Shown here one piece after another: positions 44,584 to 54,487 of a DNA stretch of 64,000 nucleotides (position 1 is the first letter of the stretch; the number at the start of each line of letters is the position of its first letter). The DNA comes from Erwinia aphidicola (GTDB lineage Bacteria; Pseudomonadota; Gammaproteobacteria; Enterobacterales; Enterobacteriaceae), in contig NZ_JACXBP010000001.1 in assembly GCF_014773485.1 (NCBI RefSeq), positions 496,001 through 560,000 of the forward strand. The letters run 5' to 3'. Position numbers and translations under genes: made by a program. The notes under the pieces are model-generated. The model was given only the letters and a program-made list of their open reading frames with translations. It ran no database searches and had not been told where the DNA came from.

Positions 44584-46146
44584 TCACGCGCTCAGCGTCT
44601 CCTGATGATTCATCAGCCATTCTGGGAAATCCCCCAGCGGCATCGGGCGGGCAAAGAAGTAGCCCTGAAGCGTATCAACGCCTCTCTCACGCAGATACTC
44701 AGCCTGTTCCGCCGTTTCTACTCCTTCAGCCACCAGGCTAATGTTCAGACGCTGCGCCAGTGAAATCACCATATCGGTCACGGTTGCATTGATCGCATCG
44801 GTGCCGATAGCGGCGGTAAAGACTTTATCAATCTTCAACACGTCCGGGCTCAGGGTCTTCAGGTACGAAAGGGAGCTGTGGCCAGTACCAAAATCATCGA
44901 TCGCCAGCTTCACCCCAATCTTATGCAGATGCGACACCACGCGCTGATCGACCACCGGCAGCGAATCCCGCTCGGTCAGCTCGACAATCAGCTGTGGCCT
45001 GGGATTAGCCGGCCACCACAGTTGCTGTAAATCGTCGATAATGGCGCGCTCGTGGAAATGGCTGGCCGCCACATTGATCGCAATATGGAACGATTGACAG
45101 GCTGGCAGCTGCGGCAAATGGCGCACCACTTCACTGATGACAAAGCGGGTCAGCGGAGCTATCAGATTCTGCCGTTCGGCCAGCGGGATAAATACATCCG
45201 GCGGGATCCAGCCCTGGCGCGGGTTATGCCAGCGCAGCAGCAGTTCAATACCTTCACAACCCCCGCTGCGTGCGTTGATCAGCGGCTGGCAGTACACCAT
45301 AAATTCACGGGCGGTGATGCCATAGCTAATCTGCCACGACAGGCTCATACGGTTGGCGGTTGCCAGCCAGACGATATAGCCCATCAGCAGGCTCAGCAGC
45401 AGGGCCAGCGGCAGCTGCGAAGGCACCGTCACCAAAGCCAGCCGCGCCGGGGATGGCCCAAATAGTGTGATCGAGAACGGGTAGCGCAGTGACGACTCTT
45501 CATAGGTCACTTCATCCTCTGAAGGCACCGCCGGTTCAATCATCGGATTACCAAACTCCAGGCTCTTACCACCCACGTTAAAAATGGCGCGCTCAACCCA
45601 CGGTAGGGTCGGCTCCAGCAGATAGTTGGTCATCAGCTCAATATTGATGATCTGAATGATGCCGGAACGGTTGTCGAGGGAGCGTGGCGTCCAGAGCAGC
45701 AGCACCGGCGATCCCTTGATCAAATGCTCATCAACCGACAGCATCATGCGCTGGTTATTGACTGCCAGTTCTGGATAGTTGTCGGCAAAGCCAACATCCG
45801 TGGAGCCATAGATGCTGGAGCAGTAAACGCGGTCTCTGTCCACCAGTAAAATAGACCTGACCGTCTGCAAGGAAGCCAGTTTTTCAATCAGCGGAAAACG
45901 CACTTCACCACAGGTCAGGCCCACCAGGCCAAGGGTATTGTTTGCCGCGACGTCAAGCGGCGAGAACATTCGGTCAAAACGCTGGATAGCGTTGTCTGCG
46001 AAACTTCGCGACTGCTGCTCTATTCGGCCTTTCTCTTCCAGAAAACGGAAGGTTAACGTGAGAATGAGCACCAACGCGGCAACCACCACAGCGATCAGTA
46101 ACCGCTTGCGGCGAAACTGTCCTAAAACTTCCTGGGACATGTGCAT
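44584..46146 (-). CDS. pdeD: Cyclic-di-GMP phosphodiesterase with CSS periplasmic domain
   Basis: A 520-residue inner membrane protein. Two membrane helices (about 16-33 and 240-260) bound a CSS-motif periplasmic domain with VYCSSIYGS and a further Cys in GLTCGEV. The C-terminal EAL domain (about 275-515) has GIELLLRW (ELL instead of EAL), DDFGTGHSSLSYL and VAEGVETAEQ. E. coli PdeD (YoaD) hydrolyses c-di-GMP, with DsbA/DsbB redox control of the CSS domain. dsbB also lies in this window. First or third codon start; the first is used. Confidence 0.92.
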   Translation of the reverse strand: MHMSQEVLGQFRRKRLLIAVVVAALVLILTLTFRFLEEKGRIEQQSRSFADNAIQRFDRMFSPLDVAANNTLGLVGLTCGEVRFPLIEKLASLQTVRSILLVDRDRVYCSSIYGSTDVGFADNYPELAVNNQRMMLSVDEHLIKGSPVLLLWTPRSLDNRSGIIQIINIELMTNYLLEPTLPWVERAIFNVGGKSLEFGNPMIEPAVPSEDEVTYEESSLRYPFSITLFGPSPARLALVTVPSQLPLALLLSLLMGYIVWLATANRMSLSWQISYGITAREFMVYCQPLINARSGGCEGIELLLRWHNPRQGWIPPDVFIPLAERQNLIAPLTRFVISEVVRHLPQLPACQSFHIAINVAASHFHERAIIDDLQQLWWPANPRPQLIVELTERDSLPVVDQRVVSHLHKIGVKLAIDDFGTGHSSLSYLKTLSPDVLKIDKVFTAAIGTDAINATVTDMVISLAQRLNISLVAEGVETAEQAEYLRERGVDTLQGYFFARPMPLGDFPEWLMNHQETLSA

Positions 46147-46352
46147 CAGTAACCACCCTTAGATCAAGACGCGTATAAATAGAGACCGAATACCAATTAT
46201 CGGCAACAGGGGCATTAAGTTTAGTCGTGCTGAAGATAAAAGCTGAAGCGCTCAAAAACAGGAAGTTACTCGCGTAGATACGCCGAAAACACTCTAGCGG
46301 TTTCCGGGTTGCGGAGATAGCAGGAGAAGAAAATTATTTTTACGTTAAGACA

Positions 46353-46382
46353 CAAAAAAAACGCCACCGCAGAGGTGGCGTT
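46353..46382 (-). terminator. sdaA terminator
   Basis: AACGCCACC/GGTGGCGTT arms with a 4-base loop are followed on the minus strand by eight T residues. It lies 9 bases after the sdaA stop. Confidence 0.93.
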
Positions 46383-46391
46383 ACGCTGTGA

Positions 46392-47756
46392 TTAATCACA
46401 CTGGACTTTTATCGCCAGCCCGCCGCGTGATGTTTCACGATATTTTGCATTCATGTCTTTGCCGGTCTCGTACATAGTTTCAATCACTTTATCCAGCGAG
46501 ACGCGCGCTTCGCTGGTACGGCGCATCGCCATGCGCGCCGAGTTGATCGCTTTCACCGAAGCAATGGCATTACGCTCAATGCACGGCACCTGCACCTGAC
46601 CTGCCACCGGGTCGCAGGTCAGTCCAAGGTTATGCTCCATACCGATTTCGGCAGCAACGCAGACCTGTTCCGGGCTGGCACCCAGTAGCTCGGCGAGACC
46701 CGCTGCGGCCATTGAGCAGGCGACGCCAACTTCGCCCTGGCAACCCACTTCAGCGCCAGAGATTGACGCATTCATTTTATACAGGATGCCGATAGCGCCG
46801 GAGGCCATAAAGTAGCGGATGAAGATGTCAGGGCTAACCGATTCGATAAAGCGATCGTAATACGCCAGCACCGCAGGCACGATGCCGCAGGCGCCGTTGG
46901 TTGGCGCTGTCACGACGCGGCCACCGGCAGCGTTCTCTTCATTCACCGCCAGCGCGAACATGTTGACCCAGTCGATAACGTTCATCGGATCGCTGGACAG
47001 CTTATCGGAAGAGGTCAGCAGCCGGCGCAGCGCGGAAGCACGGCGCGGAACGCGCAGCGGGCCTGGCAGTACGCCTTCGGTATTCAGGCCGCGATCGATA
47101 CAGTCGCGCATGGTCTGCCAGATATCGGCAAAGTAACGCTCAATGTCGGCACGGCTGTGCACGGCCAGTTCGTTCTTCATAATCATGCCGGACAAGGAGA
47201 GGCCGGTCTGATGGCAGTGCTCCAGCATCTCTTTGGCGGAGTTGAACGGGTAGGGGACCAACACTTCGTTCAGCACGGTTTTACCAAAACTCTCTTCATC
47301 GACAATAAAACCACCGCCGACGGAGTAGTAGGTTTTGCTGTAAATTTTCAGGTCGCCAGCAAAGGCGTGAATGCTCATGCCGTTCTCATGCAGCGACAGA
47401 TTATCACTGCGGAACACCATGCCGCCCTCACGCGGGAAGTCGACTTCGTGTGCGCCGTTAGCCAGCAGCAGGCGTTGGCGCTGCTCCACGTCGCGGATGA
47501 AGCCGGGAATAGCATCAATGTCGACCGTTTCGGGGGAAGCCCCGGATAGCCCCATAATGATGGCGATATCGGTGTGGTGCCCTTTGCCGGTCAGCGACAG
47601 GGAACCATACACATCGACGGCGATGCGCGTCACGGAAGAGAGCTGGCGGTTATTTACCAGATCGTCGACAAACAGTTTGCCGGCTTTCATCGGGCCGACA
47701 GTATGAGAACTGGACGGGCCAATGCCGATCTTAAACATGTCGAAAACGCTAATCAC
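46392..47756 (-). CDS. sdaA: L-serine deaminase I
   Basis: A 454-residue iron-sulfur enzyme that converts L-serine to pyruvate and ammonia. The N-terminus VISVFDMFKIGIGPSSSHTVGPM is typical; later motifs GACGIVPAVLAYYD and EHNLGLTCDPVAGQVQVPC hold the cluster cysteines. The GTG start at 47756 fits the E. coli length and start and has AGGAG 8 bases upstream; a longer frame to 47816 is unlikely. Followed by a terminator. Confidence 0.96.
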   Translation of the reverse strand: MISVFDMFKIGIGPSSSHTVGPMKAGKLFVDDLVNNRQLSSVTRIAVDVYGSLSLTGKGHHTDIAIIMGLSGASPETVDIDAIPGFIRDVEQRQRLLLANGAHEVDFPREGGMVFRSDNLSLHENGMSIHAFAGDLKIYSKTYYSVGGGFIVDEESFGKTVLNEVLVPYPFNSAKEMLEHCHQTGLSLSGMIMKNELAVHSRADIERYFADIWQTMRDCIDRGLNTEGVLPGPLRVPRRASALRRLLTSSDKLSSDPMNVIDWVNMFALAVNEENAAGGRVVTAPTNGACGIVPAVLAYYDRFIESVSPDIFIRYFMASGAIGILYKMNASISGAEVGCQGEVGVACSMAAAGLAELLGASPEQVCVAAEIGMEHNLGLTCDPVAGQVQVPCIERNAIASVKAINSARMAMRRTSEARVSLDKVIETMYETGKDMNAKYRETSRGGLAIKVQCD

Positions 47757-47943
47757 GTTACACGCTCCTGTCAGGATTATTGCTCGCGGTGGGCATTGCT
47801 CACGGTGGTAGCCCACGAATGGCGAGAAATATAAATGAAAAACTGCCGAATTGCAGTGATTTGGATCGCCACGCTGCGATTTTCTGGTGATAAATAATGT
47901 GAAGGTGGTTTTATCTGCAACTAATGGCTGGATTTTAACCGAT

Positions 47944-48522
47944 TCAGGCCGGTTTAGCTACCTGAAGGCTAAGCTGGCGAATAATCCCGGCGGTCATTCC
48001 CCAGATAAAGTAGTCATCAAACCATGATAGCCAGACGCGGTGTGACTGCCCGCCACGATGCACATCCAGCGCGGAGTAGCGGCTCAGACGCAGCGCTTCT
48101 TCCAGCGGCATCTCAAACACCGATTCCACTTCGCCCTCGTTGGCCTGCCACTCCAGACCCGGCTGCAGCACGCCGACGACCGGCGTAACCTGGAACCCGG
48201 TGCTGCTGGTGACCGCAGGCAGAATGCCGACCACGCTGACCGCCGCCGGCGGGATCGCGACCTCTTCAGCGGCTTCACGCAGGGCGGTGGCCACCAGGGA
48301 GGCATCGCTGCTGTCCATCATGCCGCCGGGAAACGCCACCTGCCCGGCATGTTTACGCAGCGTGGCGGCACGGCGGGTCAGCAGTAAGGTTGGGCTGGGA
48401 TGAGCGACGATCGGCACCAGCACGGCAGCCTGCCGACGCGGCAAATTCTGCTGCCCGGCAGCGGGCGGTTGCAGAATAAAACGCGCCAGAAAGCGCTCCA
48501 GCACCGGGTTGTCATGCGTCAT
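47944..48522 (-). CDS. nudL: CoA pyrophosphatase NudL (Nudix hydrolase)
   Basis: A 192-residue Nudix protein of the CoA-diphosphatase type. The upstream UPF0035-like motif [21 protein letters not shown] and the Nudix core [11 protein letters not shown] are present at about 48-100. It hydrolyses CoA to phosphopantetheine and 3',5'-ADP. Its start overlaps the pabB end by 11 bases, so it is coupled to pabB as in E. coli. Confidence 0.93.
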   Translation of the reverse strand: MTHDNPVLERFLARFILQPPAAGQQNLPRRQAAVLVPIVAHPSPTLLLTRRAATLRKHAGQVAFPGGMMDSSDASLVATALREAAEEVAIPPAAVSVVGILPAVTSSTGFQVTPVVGVLQPGLEWQANEGEVESVFEMPLEEALRLSRYSALDVHRGGQSHRVWLSWFDDYFIWGMTAGIIRQLSLQVAKPA

Positions 48523-49879
48523 CAGTCAGCTGCTCCAGGCAGGGTAAAATGCGGTTCACTTTATCGAAGGTTTCCTGATATTCCGCCGCTTCTTCGCTGT
48601 CGGCAACGATCCCGCCTCCGGCAGCACAATAGAGGGTGCCGCGCTCGGCAATCAGCGTGCGGATGGTAATGCTGGTGTCCATGCGCCCGCAAACGCTGAG
48701 ATAGCCGATACTGCCGCACCAGGCATTGCGCCGCTGTGGCTCCAGCTCTTCAATAATTTCCATCGCCCGCACTTTTGGCGCACCGGTAATCGACCCGCCC
48801 GGGAAGCAGGCGCGCAGCAGATCGCAGGCGGAAAGCGCAGGTTTTAGCTCGGCAGTGATAGTGCTGACCAGATGATGCACCGCCGGGAACGGCTCAACCA
48901 CGAACAGCTCGGGCACTTTGACGCTGCCCGGGGTGGCAACGCGGCCGATATCGTTACGCAGCAGGTCGACGATCATCAGATTCTCGCTGCGATCCTTTGG
49001 CGACTGCGCCAGCTTCTCTCCCTGCAGGCGGTCGGCCACGGGATCGGCCAGGCGCGGCAGCGTGCCTTTAATCGGGCGCGTTTCAATCTGCTGACGCTGC
49101 AGCTTGATAAACCTTTCTGGCGACAGGCTGAGGATTGCGCTGTCCGGCAGGCGCAGAAAAGCGCTGAACGGTGCGCGGTTGGCGGCGCACAGCTGGCGGA
49201 ATGCCTGCCATTCATCGCCCGCGTAGCTGGCGTTGAAGCGTTGGGCGAGATTTACCTGATAGCAGTCGCCGGAGAGCAGCCACTGCTGCACTTGACGGAA
49301 CTTCTCACCGTATTCTTGACGCGACATATTCGCCTGCCAGCTGCTGGTCAGGCGGAAGGCGGGCTGAGCTGCCGCCTGCTGATCGTCCAGCCAGTCCAGC
49401 CGCGCCTGCACGTCGCCATGAACCACCAGCGTCAGTTTTTGCTGGTGGTGATCGGCAATCAGCGCCCAGTCGTAAATGCCTACCGCCATATCCGGCGTGG
49501 TCAGCTGCTGCTGTGCTGTAACGGGCAGTTTTTCAAAGCGCCGGCCGAGGTCGTAGCCAAACAGGCCAAGCACACCGCCCTGAAACGGCAGGCTGTCATG
49601 ATGCTCAGCACGCAGGCCGCAGTTTTCCAGCTGCTGCTGCAGCAGCGCGAGTGGGTCATCCTCACTGACTATCGTCCCGGCTGCATGCTCGATTACCGTC
49701 TCTGCGCCGCGCGTGGTGAGGGTGATACACGGCTGAGCCACCAGGATATCAAAGCGGTTATCGCTGTGGTCGGCAAAGCCAGAGTGCAGCAGCATTGCCC
49801 ATGGCAGATGGGAAAGGGTGGCAAACCGATCGGCCAGCGCATCTGGCGTATACTTCAGAGGATGATAGACAGGCGACAT
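48512..49879 (-). CDS. pabB: Aminodeoxychorismate synthase component I
   Basis: A 455-residue chorismate-utilising enzyme, close in length to E. coli PabB (453). It makes 4-amino-4-deoxychorismate with PabA for folate synthesis. The signature [15 protein letters not shown] (PIKGT) and [14 protein letters not shown] and [21 protein letters not shown] are intact. First gene of pabB-nudL; divergent from yoaH. Confidence 0.96.
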   Translation of the reverse strand: MSPVYHPLKYTPDALADRFATLSHLPWAMLLHSGFADHSDNRFDILVAQPCITLTTRGAETVIEHAAGTIVSEDDPLALLQQQLENCGLRAEHHDSLPFQGGVLGLFGYDLGRRFEKLPVTAQQQLTTPDMAVGIYDWALIADHHQQKLTLVVHGDVQARLDWLDDQQAAAQPAFRLTSSWQANMSRQEYGEKFRQVQQWLLSGDCYQVNLAQRFNASYAGDEWQAFRQLCAANRAPFSAFLRLPDSAILSLSPERFIKLQRQQIETRPIKGTLPRLADPVADRLQGEKLAQSPKDRSENLMIVDLLRNDIGRVATPGSVKVPELFVVEPFPAVHHLVSTITAELKPALSACDLLRACFPGGSITGAPKVRAMEIIEELEPQRRNAWCGSIGYLSVCGRMDTSITIRTLIAERGTLYCAAGGGIVADSEEAAEYQETFDKVNRILPCLEQLTDDA

Positions 49880-49993
49880 GGTTCTTCAGCAGATAAAGGT
49901 ACACAGGTGCGCAAGCCTGACATATTTTTAAGCCGCTGGCATCTCTTTGTCGCCCGTGGAATAATCCCGCAGCAAATCCACCCAGGAGTCACT

Positions 49994-50221
49994 ATGTTTA
50001 CAGGATTACCCGCGCTGTCGTACGAAGAGCAGCAACAGGCCGTAGAACGCATTCAGGAACTGATGGCAAATGGCATGAGCAGTGGCGAGGCCATTGGCAT
50101 GGTGGCAGCTGAAATTCGTGAGAATCACACGGGCGGACATGTTCCGGTGATGTTTGACGAAGATGAAGAAGACTACATGGGCGATAACAACCACGACGAA
50201 GAAGAAGACGAAGAAGAGTGA
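49994..50221 (+). CDS. yoaH: YoaH (UPF0181) with long acidic tail
   Basis: A 75-residue protein. Residues 1-50 match UPF0181 ([38 protein letters not shown]). After that comes an acidic tail with [22 protein letters not shown]. coli YoaH has 59 residues with a shorter end. Function unknown. CAGGAG lies 5 bases upstream. The larger frame running back to 48872 is the shadow of pabB. Confidence 0.88.
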   Translation: MFTGLPALSYEEQQQAVERIQELMANGMSSGEAIGMVAAEIRENHTGGHVPVMFDEDEEDYMGDNNHDEEEDEEE

Positions 50222-50400
50222 GCATCTGTCTTACCGGGCGTAATTGCCGCAGACAGTTTGGACGCGGACAGTGCGGAAAAACCGTAGCGTACACGCAGTA
50301 CGTGAGGATTTTACTCGCGAAGCTCGCCCTCCGGGCCGCCCTGAAGGGCGTTCAAACTGCTCGCAGTTTGTGAGCACTGCCCAGGGACAAAATACCAAGT
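50222..50400. repeat. Inverted-repeat-rich intergenic block
   Basis: This 179-base stretch holds several inverted repeats: CAAACTGCTCGCAGTTTG (50353-50370, 8-base arms), GCCCTGAAGGGC, CCTCCGGGCCG and CGTACACGCAGTACG. No gene or T-tract is seen. Its compact build suggests a dispersed palindromic element; a second copy is not obvious in this window. Confidence 0.45.
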
Positions 50401-50434
50401 AAAATAGCCTGATAAGATCGATGCAAGTGGTTTA

Positions 50435-50457
50435 CCCCTGCCCGCTGCTAGCAGGGG
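50435..50457 (-). terminator. yoaB terminator
   Basis: CCCCTGC/GCAGGGG arms with a 9-base loop lie just after the yoaB stop on the minus strand; the following T-tract is weak. Confidence 0.45.
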
Positions 50458-50464
50458 AAAGAGG

Positions 50465-50809
50465 TTACTTCGCGGCAACCACTTTAATTTCGACCAGATA
50501 TTTCGGGTTCATCAAATTGGCCTGTACGGTGCAGCGCACGGGCGCATTACCCGGCGAGACCCAGGCATCCCACGCGCGATTCATCGCGGCAAAATCTTCT
50601 TTGTGCACCAGAAAAATGGTGGCATCCAGAATCTTACTTTTATCTGAGCCGACGCGCGTCAGCAGCTTATCAATTACCGCGAGGGCGTTGGCGGTCTGCG
50701 CTTCGGCATCCTCATCCAGATTTTCCGGCACGCTGGTGTAATACACCGTGTCGTTATGGATCACGGCTTCTGACATGCGGTGCTCTGGGTCAATACGTTC
50801 GATGGTCAT
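50465..50809 (-). CDS. yoaB: YoaB, RidA/YjgF-family protein
   Basis: A 114-residue Rid-family protein, the same length as E. coli YoaB. Motifs VIHNDTVYYTSVPEN, NALAVIDKLL and APVRCTVQANLMNPKYLVEI (conserved Arg of the RidA active site) are present. RidA proteins hydrolyse enamine or imine intermediates; the substrate of YoaB is unknown. ATG 50809 has AAAGGA upstream. Lies between yoaH and yoaA. Confidence 0.92.
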   Translation of the reverse strand: MTIERIDPEHRMSEAVIHNDTVYYTSVPENLDEDAEAQTANALAVIDKLLTRVGSDKSKILDATIFLVHKEDFAAMNRAWDAWVSPGNAPVRCTVQANLMNPKYLVEIKVVAAK

Positions 50810-50944
50810 GTGCATTCCTTTATTACTGATACTTTTAAACGCAGACAGACTGGCACAGATTCAGGCGGCTTGTCACCTTAAGGGTGGCTCAGACCGGTGG
50901 ATACTGACATAATTACAGGTGTTTTTTTCCGGCAGTGAGGATGT

Positions 50945-52879
50945 GTGGCAGACGATTTTGCAGCAGACGGCGCCCTGGCGCAGGCTATACCCGGCTTCAG
51001 GCCGCGTGAACCACAGCGGGAGATGGCCGCCGCCGTGGCCCGGGCGATTGAGGGCAAGAGCGAACTGGTGGTCGAGGCCGGTACCGGCACCGGTAAAACC
51101 TATGCCTATCTTGCCCCGGCACTGCGTTCCGGAAAGAAAGTGATCGTCTCGACCGGTTCAAAAGCCCTGCAGGACCAGCTTTACAGCCGCGACCTGCCGA
51201 CGGTCGCCAAAGCGCTAAAGTTCAAAGGCAGCGTGGCCCTGCTGAAGGGGCGCTCCAACTATCTGTGTCTGGAACGCATGGAACAGCAGTCGATGGCCGG
51301 TGGTGAACTGGCGGTGCAGGCGATGAGCGATCTCGTTCACCTGCGCGGCTGGTCAAACGAAACCGTCGATGGCGATATCAGCACCTGCGGTGGCGTGGCG
51401 GAAGACAGCACCATCTGGCCGCTGGTCACCAGCACCAACGATAACTGCCTTGGCAGCGACTGCCCGCAGTATAAAGATTGCTTCGTGGTTAAAGCCCGCC
51501 GTAAAGCGATGGATGCCGACGTGGTGGTGGTCAACCATCATCTGTTTCTCGCCGATATGGTGGTGAAAGAGGGGGGCTTTGCGGAGCTGATCCCGGATGC
51601 TGACGTGATGATCTTCGACGAAGCGCATCAGGTGCCGGATATCGCCAGCCAGTACTTTGGCCAGCAGCTCTCCAGCCGCCAGCTGCTTGACCTGGCGAAA
51701 GACATCAATATTGCCTACCGTACCGAGATCCGTGACGTCCAGCAGCTGCAAAAATCCGCCGACAGGCTGGCGCAGTGCGCCCAGGATTTCCGCATCGCGC
51801 TGGGCGACCCCGGTTTTCGCGGCAACCTGCGCGATTTACTGAGCAATCAGCAGATTCAGCGCGCGCTGCTGCTGCTCGACGACGCGCTGGAACTCTGTTA
51901 CGACGTGGCGAAGCTCTCGCTGGGGCGCTCTGCACTGCTGGATGCCGCCTTTGAGCGCGCCGCGCTCTACCGCGGGCGTTTAAAGCGCCTGAAAGATGTT
52001 TCGCAGCCGGGATTCAGCTACTGGTATGAGTGCAACTCGCGCCACTTTGTGCTGGCGCTGACGCCGCTCTCGGTGTCCGATCGCTTCCGCGAAGTGATGG
52101 ATGAGCGTCCGGCCAGCTGGATCTTTACCTCGGCCACGCTGGCGGTGAATGAGCAGATGACCCACTTTGTCGACCGCCTTGGCGTCGGCCAGGCGGAGAC
52201 GCTGATCCTCAACAGTCCGTTTGATTTCGCCAGCCAGGCGCTGCTGTGCGTGCCGCGTAATCTGCCCTCACCAAATCAACCCGGCGGGACGCGCCAGCTG
52301 GCACGCATGCTGCGCCCACTGATTGAAGCCAACAACGGGCGCTGCTTCTTCCTGTGTACCTCGCACAAGGTGATGCGCGAGCTGGCGGAAGAGTTTCGCG
52401 CCATGCTGACCTTACCCGTGCTGCTGCAGGGTGAAACCAGCAAAGGCCAGCTGCTTAAGCAGTTTGTCGCGGCGGGTAATGCCCTGCTGGTGGCAACCAG
52501 CAGCTTCTGGGAAGGGGTGGATGTGCGCGGTGATGCCCTGTCGCTGGTGATTATCGACAAGCTGCCGTTTACCTCGCCGGACGATCCGCTGCTAAAAGCG
52601 CGTATGGAAGACTGCAAGGTGCGCGGCGGGGATCCGTTTGATGAAGTGCAGCTGCCGGATGCGGTGATCACCCTTAAACAGGGGGTAGGCCGTCTGATCC
52701 GCGATGTTGACGATCGCGGCGTGCTGGTTATTTGTGATAACCGCCTGGTGATGCGCCCCTACGGCGCGGTTTTCGTTAACAGTTTGCCGCCGACGCCGCG
52801 TACCCGAGATTTAGACAAGGCCGTGGCGTTTCTTAAGCCAGCGACAAGCAGTAATGGATCCGGCGGCAGTATGCTATGA
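50945..52879 (+). CDS. yoaA: ATP-dependent DNA helicase YoaA (XPD/DinG family)
   Basis: A 644-residue superfamily 2 helicase. Walker A is GTGTGKT (46-52) and the DEAH box is at 225-228; four cysteines at about 108, 168, 173 and 179 fit an iron-sulfur cluster. E. coli YoaA works with the HolC (chi) subunit in repair of stalled forks. Start is GTG 50945 (MADDF), with GAGG upstream; an ATG four bases earlier is out of frame. Its end overlaps nothing; tsaB follows after 35 bases. Confidence 0.94.
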   Translation: MADDFAADGALAQAIPGFRPREPQREMAAAVARAIEGKSELVVEAGTGTGKTYAYLAPALRSGKKVIVSTGSKALQDQLYSRDLPTVAKALKFKGSVALLKGRSNYLCLERMEQQSMAGGELAVQAMSDLVHLRGWSNETVDGDISTCGGVAEDSTIWPLVTSTNDNCLGSDCPQYKDCFVVKARRKAMDADVVVVNHHLFLADMVVKEGGFAELIPDADVMIFDEAHQVPDIASQYFGQQLSSRQLLDLAKDINIAYRTEIRDVQQLQKSADRLAQCAQDFRIALGDPGFRGNLRDLLSNQQIQRALLLLDDALELCYDVAKLSLGRSALLDAAFERAALYRGRLKRLKDVSQPGFSYWYECNSRHFVLALTPLSVSDRFREVMDERPASWIFTSATLAVNEQMTHFVDRLGVGQAETLILNSPFDFASQALLCVPRNLPSPNQPGGTRQLARMLRPLIEANNGRCFFLCTSHKVMRELAEEFRAMLTLPVLLQGETSKGQLLKQFVAAGNALLVATSSFWEGVDVRGDALSLVIIDKLPFTSPDDPLLKARMEDCKVRGGDPFDEVQLPDAVITLKQGVGRLIRDVDDRGVLVICDNRLVMRPYGAVFVNSLPPTPRTRDLDKAVAFLKPATSSNGSGGSML

Positions 52880-52914
52880 TGCGCGCCGAAAATTTTTCTC
52901 CCCCTGAGGTTGTG

Positions 52915-53616
52915 ATGTCCACGCGAATTTTAGCTATTGATACGGCGACAGAAGCCTGTTCGGTTGCGTTGCTGAACCACGGTCAGACGTTAGCCCACTT
53001 TGAACTCTGCGCGCGTGAACATACGCAACGCATTCTGCCGCTGGTGCAGCAGATCCTGCGCGAGGGCGGGGTGGCATTAAGCGAACTGGATGCGCTGGCA
53101 TTCGGGCGTGGCCCCGGCAGCTTTACCGGCGTGCGCATTGGCATTGGCATCGCTCAGGGATTATCGCTGGGTGCCAGCCTGCCGCTGATTGGCGTTTCCA
53201 CCTTGCAAACCATGGCGCAGAGCGCATGGCGTCTGCATGGGGCTTCCCGCGTGCTGGCCGCGATTGATGCACGCATGGGCGAAGTTTACTGGGCAGAATA
53301 TCAGCGCGATGAGCAGGGCGTCTGGCACGGTGAGCAGAGCGAAGCGGTGCTGAAACCGGAAGCCGCCGCGGCGCGTATGGCGCAGCTGAGTGGTGAATGG
53401 GCCTGCGTTGGCACCGGCTGGCAGGCATGGCCGCAGCTGGCAGAAAACAGCCCGCTGAGCTTAACCGTCACTGATGTGACGCTACCGCGCGCAGAAGATA
53501 TGTTGCCGCTGGCCGGGCAGGCGCTGGCCGCCGGGCAGACCGTGGCCCCTGAACACGCAGAGCCGACTTACCTGCGTAATGAAGTGGCGTGGAAAAAATT
53601 ACCGGGTCGCGAGTAG
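52915..53616 (+). CDS. tsaB: TsaB, tRNA t6A synthesis factor
   Basis: A 233-residue ASKHA-fold protein: [16 protein letters not shown] at the N-terminus and [20 protein letters not shown] in the middle. With TsaD, TsaE and TsaC it forms threonylcarbamoyl-adenosine in tRNA. ATG 52915 matches the E. coli start with GAGG upstream; the frame extends to 52876 without support. Downstream of yoaA, probably cotranscribed; essential in E. coli. Confidence 0.95.
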   Translation: MSTRILAIDTATEACSVALLNHGQTLAHFELCAREHTQRILPLVQQILREGGVALSELDALAFGRGPGSFTGVRIGIGIAQGLSLGASLPLIGVSTLQTMAQSAWRLHGASRVLAAIDARMGEVYWAEYQRDEQGVWHGEQSEAVLKPEAAAARMAQLSGEWACVGTGWQAWPQLAENSPLSLTVTDVTLPRAEDMLPLAGQALAAGQTVAPEHAEPTYLRNEVAWKKLPGRE

Positions 53617-53675
53617 CCGTCGGCAACTATTTAAATGGGATGCAGTCGAAGTAGCATAAACCAGGGAGAATCTTA

Positions 53676-54272
53676 ATGCGTAAACCGAGTATCTGGCAGT
53701 TAAGTGGTTTGTTATTGGTGTCGCTGTTGCTCAGCGGCTGTGTCACCGTGCCGGATTCAGTTAAAGGCTCCTCGCCCACGCCCCAGCAGGATCTGGTGCG
53801 GGTGTTAAGTGCGCCAGAACTGTTTGTTGGTCAGGAGTCGCGCTTTGGCGGGAAAGTCATCAAAGTCGACAACCGCAACGGTATGACGCGGCTGGAAATT
53901 GCCGCCATGCGCCTTGATGACGGGGCGCGCCCAATTCTTGGCAGCGCCTCTATTGGCCGTATCTTTGCTGACGTGAACGGTTTCCTCGATCCGGTGGATT
54001 TCAATAACCAGATGGTCACCGTGGTCGGGCCGATCAAGGGCACTGAGAAAGGCAAGATTGGCGAGGCGCAGTATAGCTTCGTGGTGGTGAGTGTGACCGG
54101 CTATCAGCGCTGGCATATGAGCCAGCAGATCGTTACGCCGCCGCAGCCTATCGACCCGTGGATCTGGTATGGCCCCGGCAACGGCCGCCATCGCGGAGGT
54201 TACTGGGGCCCGGCCCCGTGGGGTTACTACAACACCGGCCCGGCGCAGGTGCAGACCATTCTCACCGAGTAG
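53676..54272 (+). CDS. yeaY: Slp-family outer membrane lipoprotein YeaY
   Basis: A 198-residue lipoprotein. The lipobox LLLSGC ends the signal peptide at about Cys22. A Slp domain follows ([43 protein letters not shown]); the tail is Gly/Pro/Tyr-rich. E. coli YeaY is a sigmaE-linked Slp homologue of unknown role. AGGGAG precedes the ATG. Sixty bases after tsaB. Confidence 0.9.
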   Translation: MRKPSIWQLSGLLLVSLLLSGCVTVPDSVKGSSPTPQQDLVRVLSAPELFVGQESRFGGKVIKVDNRNGMTRLEIAAMRLDDGARPILGSASIGRIFADVNGFLDPVDFNNQMVTVVGPIKGTEKGKIGEAQYSFVVVSVTGYQRWHMSQQIVTPPQPIDPWIWYGPGNGRHRGGYWGPAPWGYYNTGPAQVQTILTE

Positions 54273-54294
54273 CCACAGCGCGTAAACATTGACG

Positions 54295-54332
54295 ACGGCA
54301 TATCTGCCAGCCGCTGGCGATATGCCGTTTTT
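54295..54332 (+). terminator. yeaY terminator
   Basis: ACGGCATATC/GATATGCCGT arms around an inner CCAGC/GCTGG stem, followed by TTTTTATT. Confidence 0.9.
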
Positions 54333-54399
54333 ATTGATTCTCTCCGGATGAGAGAAATTTAGTGATGGGCTTCGCAACCTCAAAACAGAGACCTGAGCA

Positions 54400-54416
54400 A
54401 ACTGGTACGCTGAGTT
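54400..54416. promoter_or_regulatory. FadR-like box upstream of fadD
   Basis: AACTGGTACGCTGAGTT shares the ACTGGT half with the FadR consensus (AACTGGTCNGACCAGTT) and has an AGTT end. It lies 39 bases before the ATG at 54455. FadR is encoded in this window and represses fadD in E. coli. Confidence 0.5.
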
Positions 54417-54487
54417 AAAATAATGTTAACAGATGCCGATCGGTCGAGGCTGCGATGACAACAAATAATAATTTTCGAGGTGATTCC

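Noticed and set aside
48872..49993. A long plus-strand frame leading into yoaH, which would make a 449-residue protein.
   Set aside because: Only the last 75 codons match a family and have a ribosome site; the rest is antisense to pabB.
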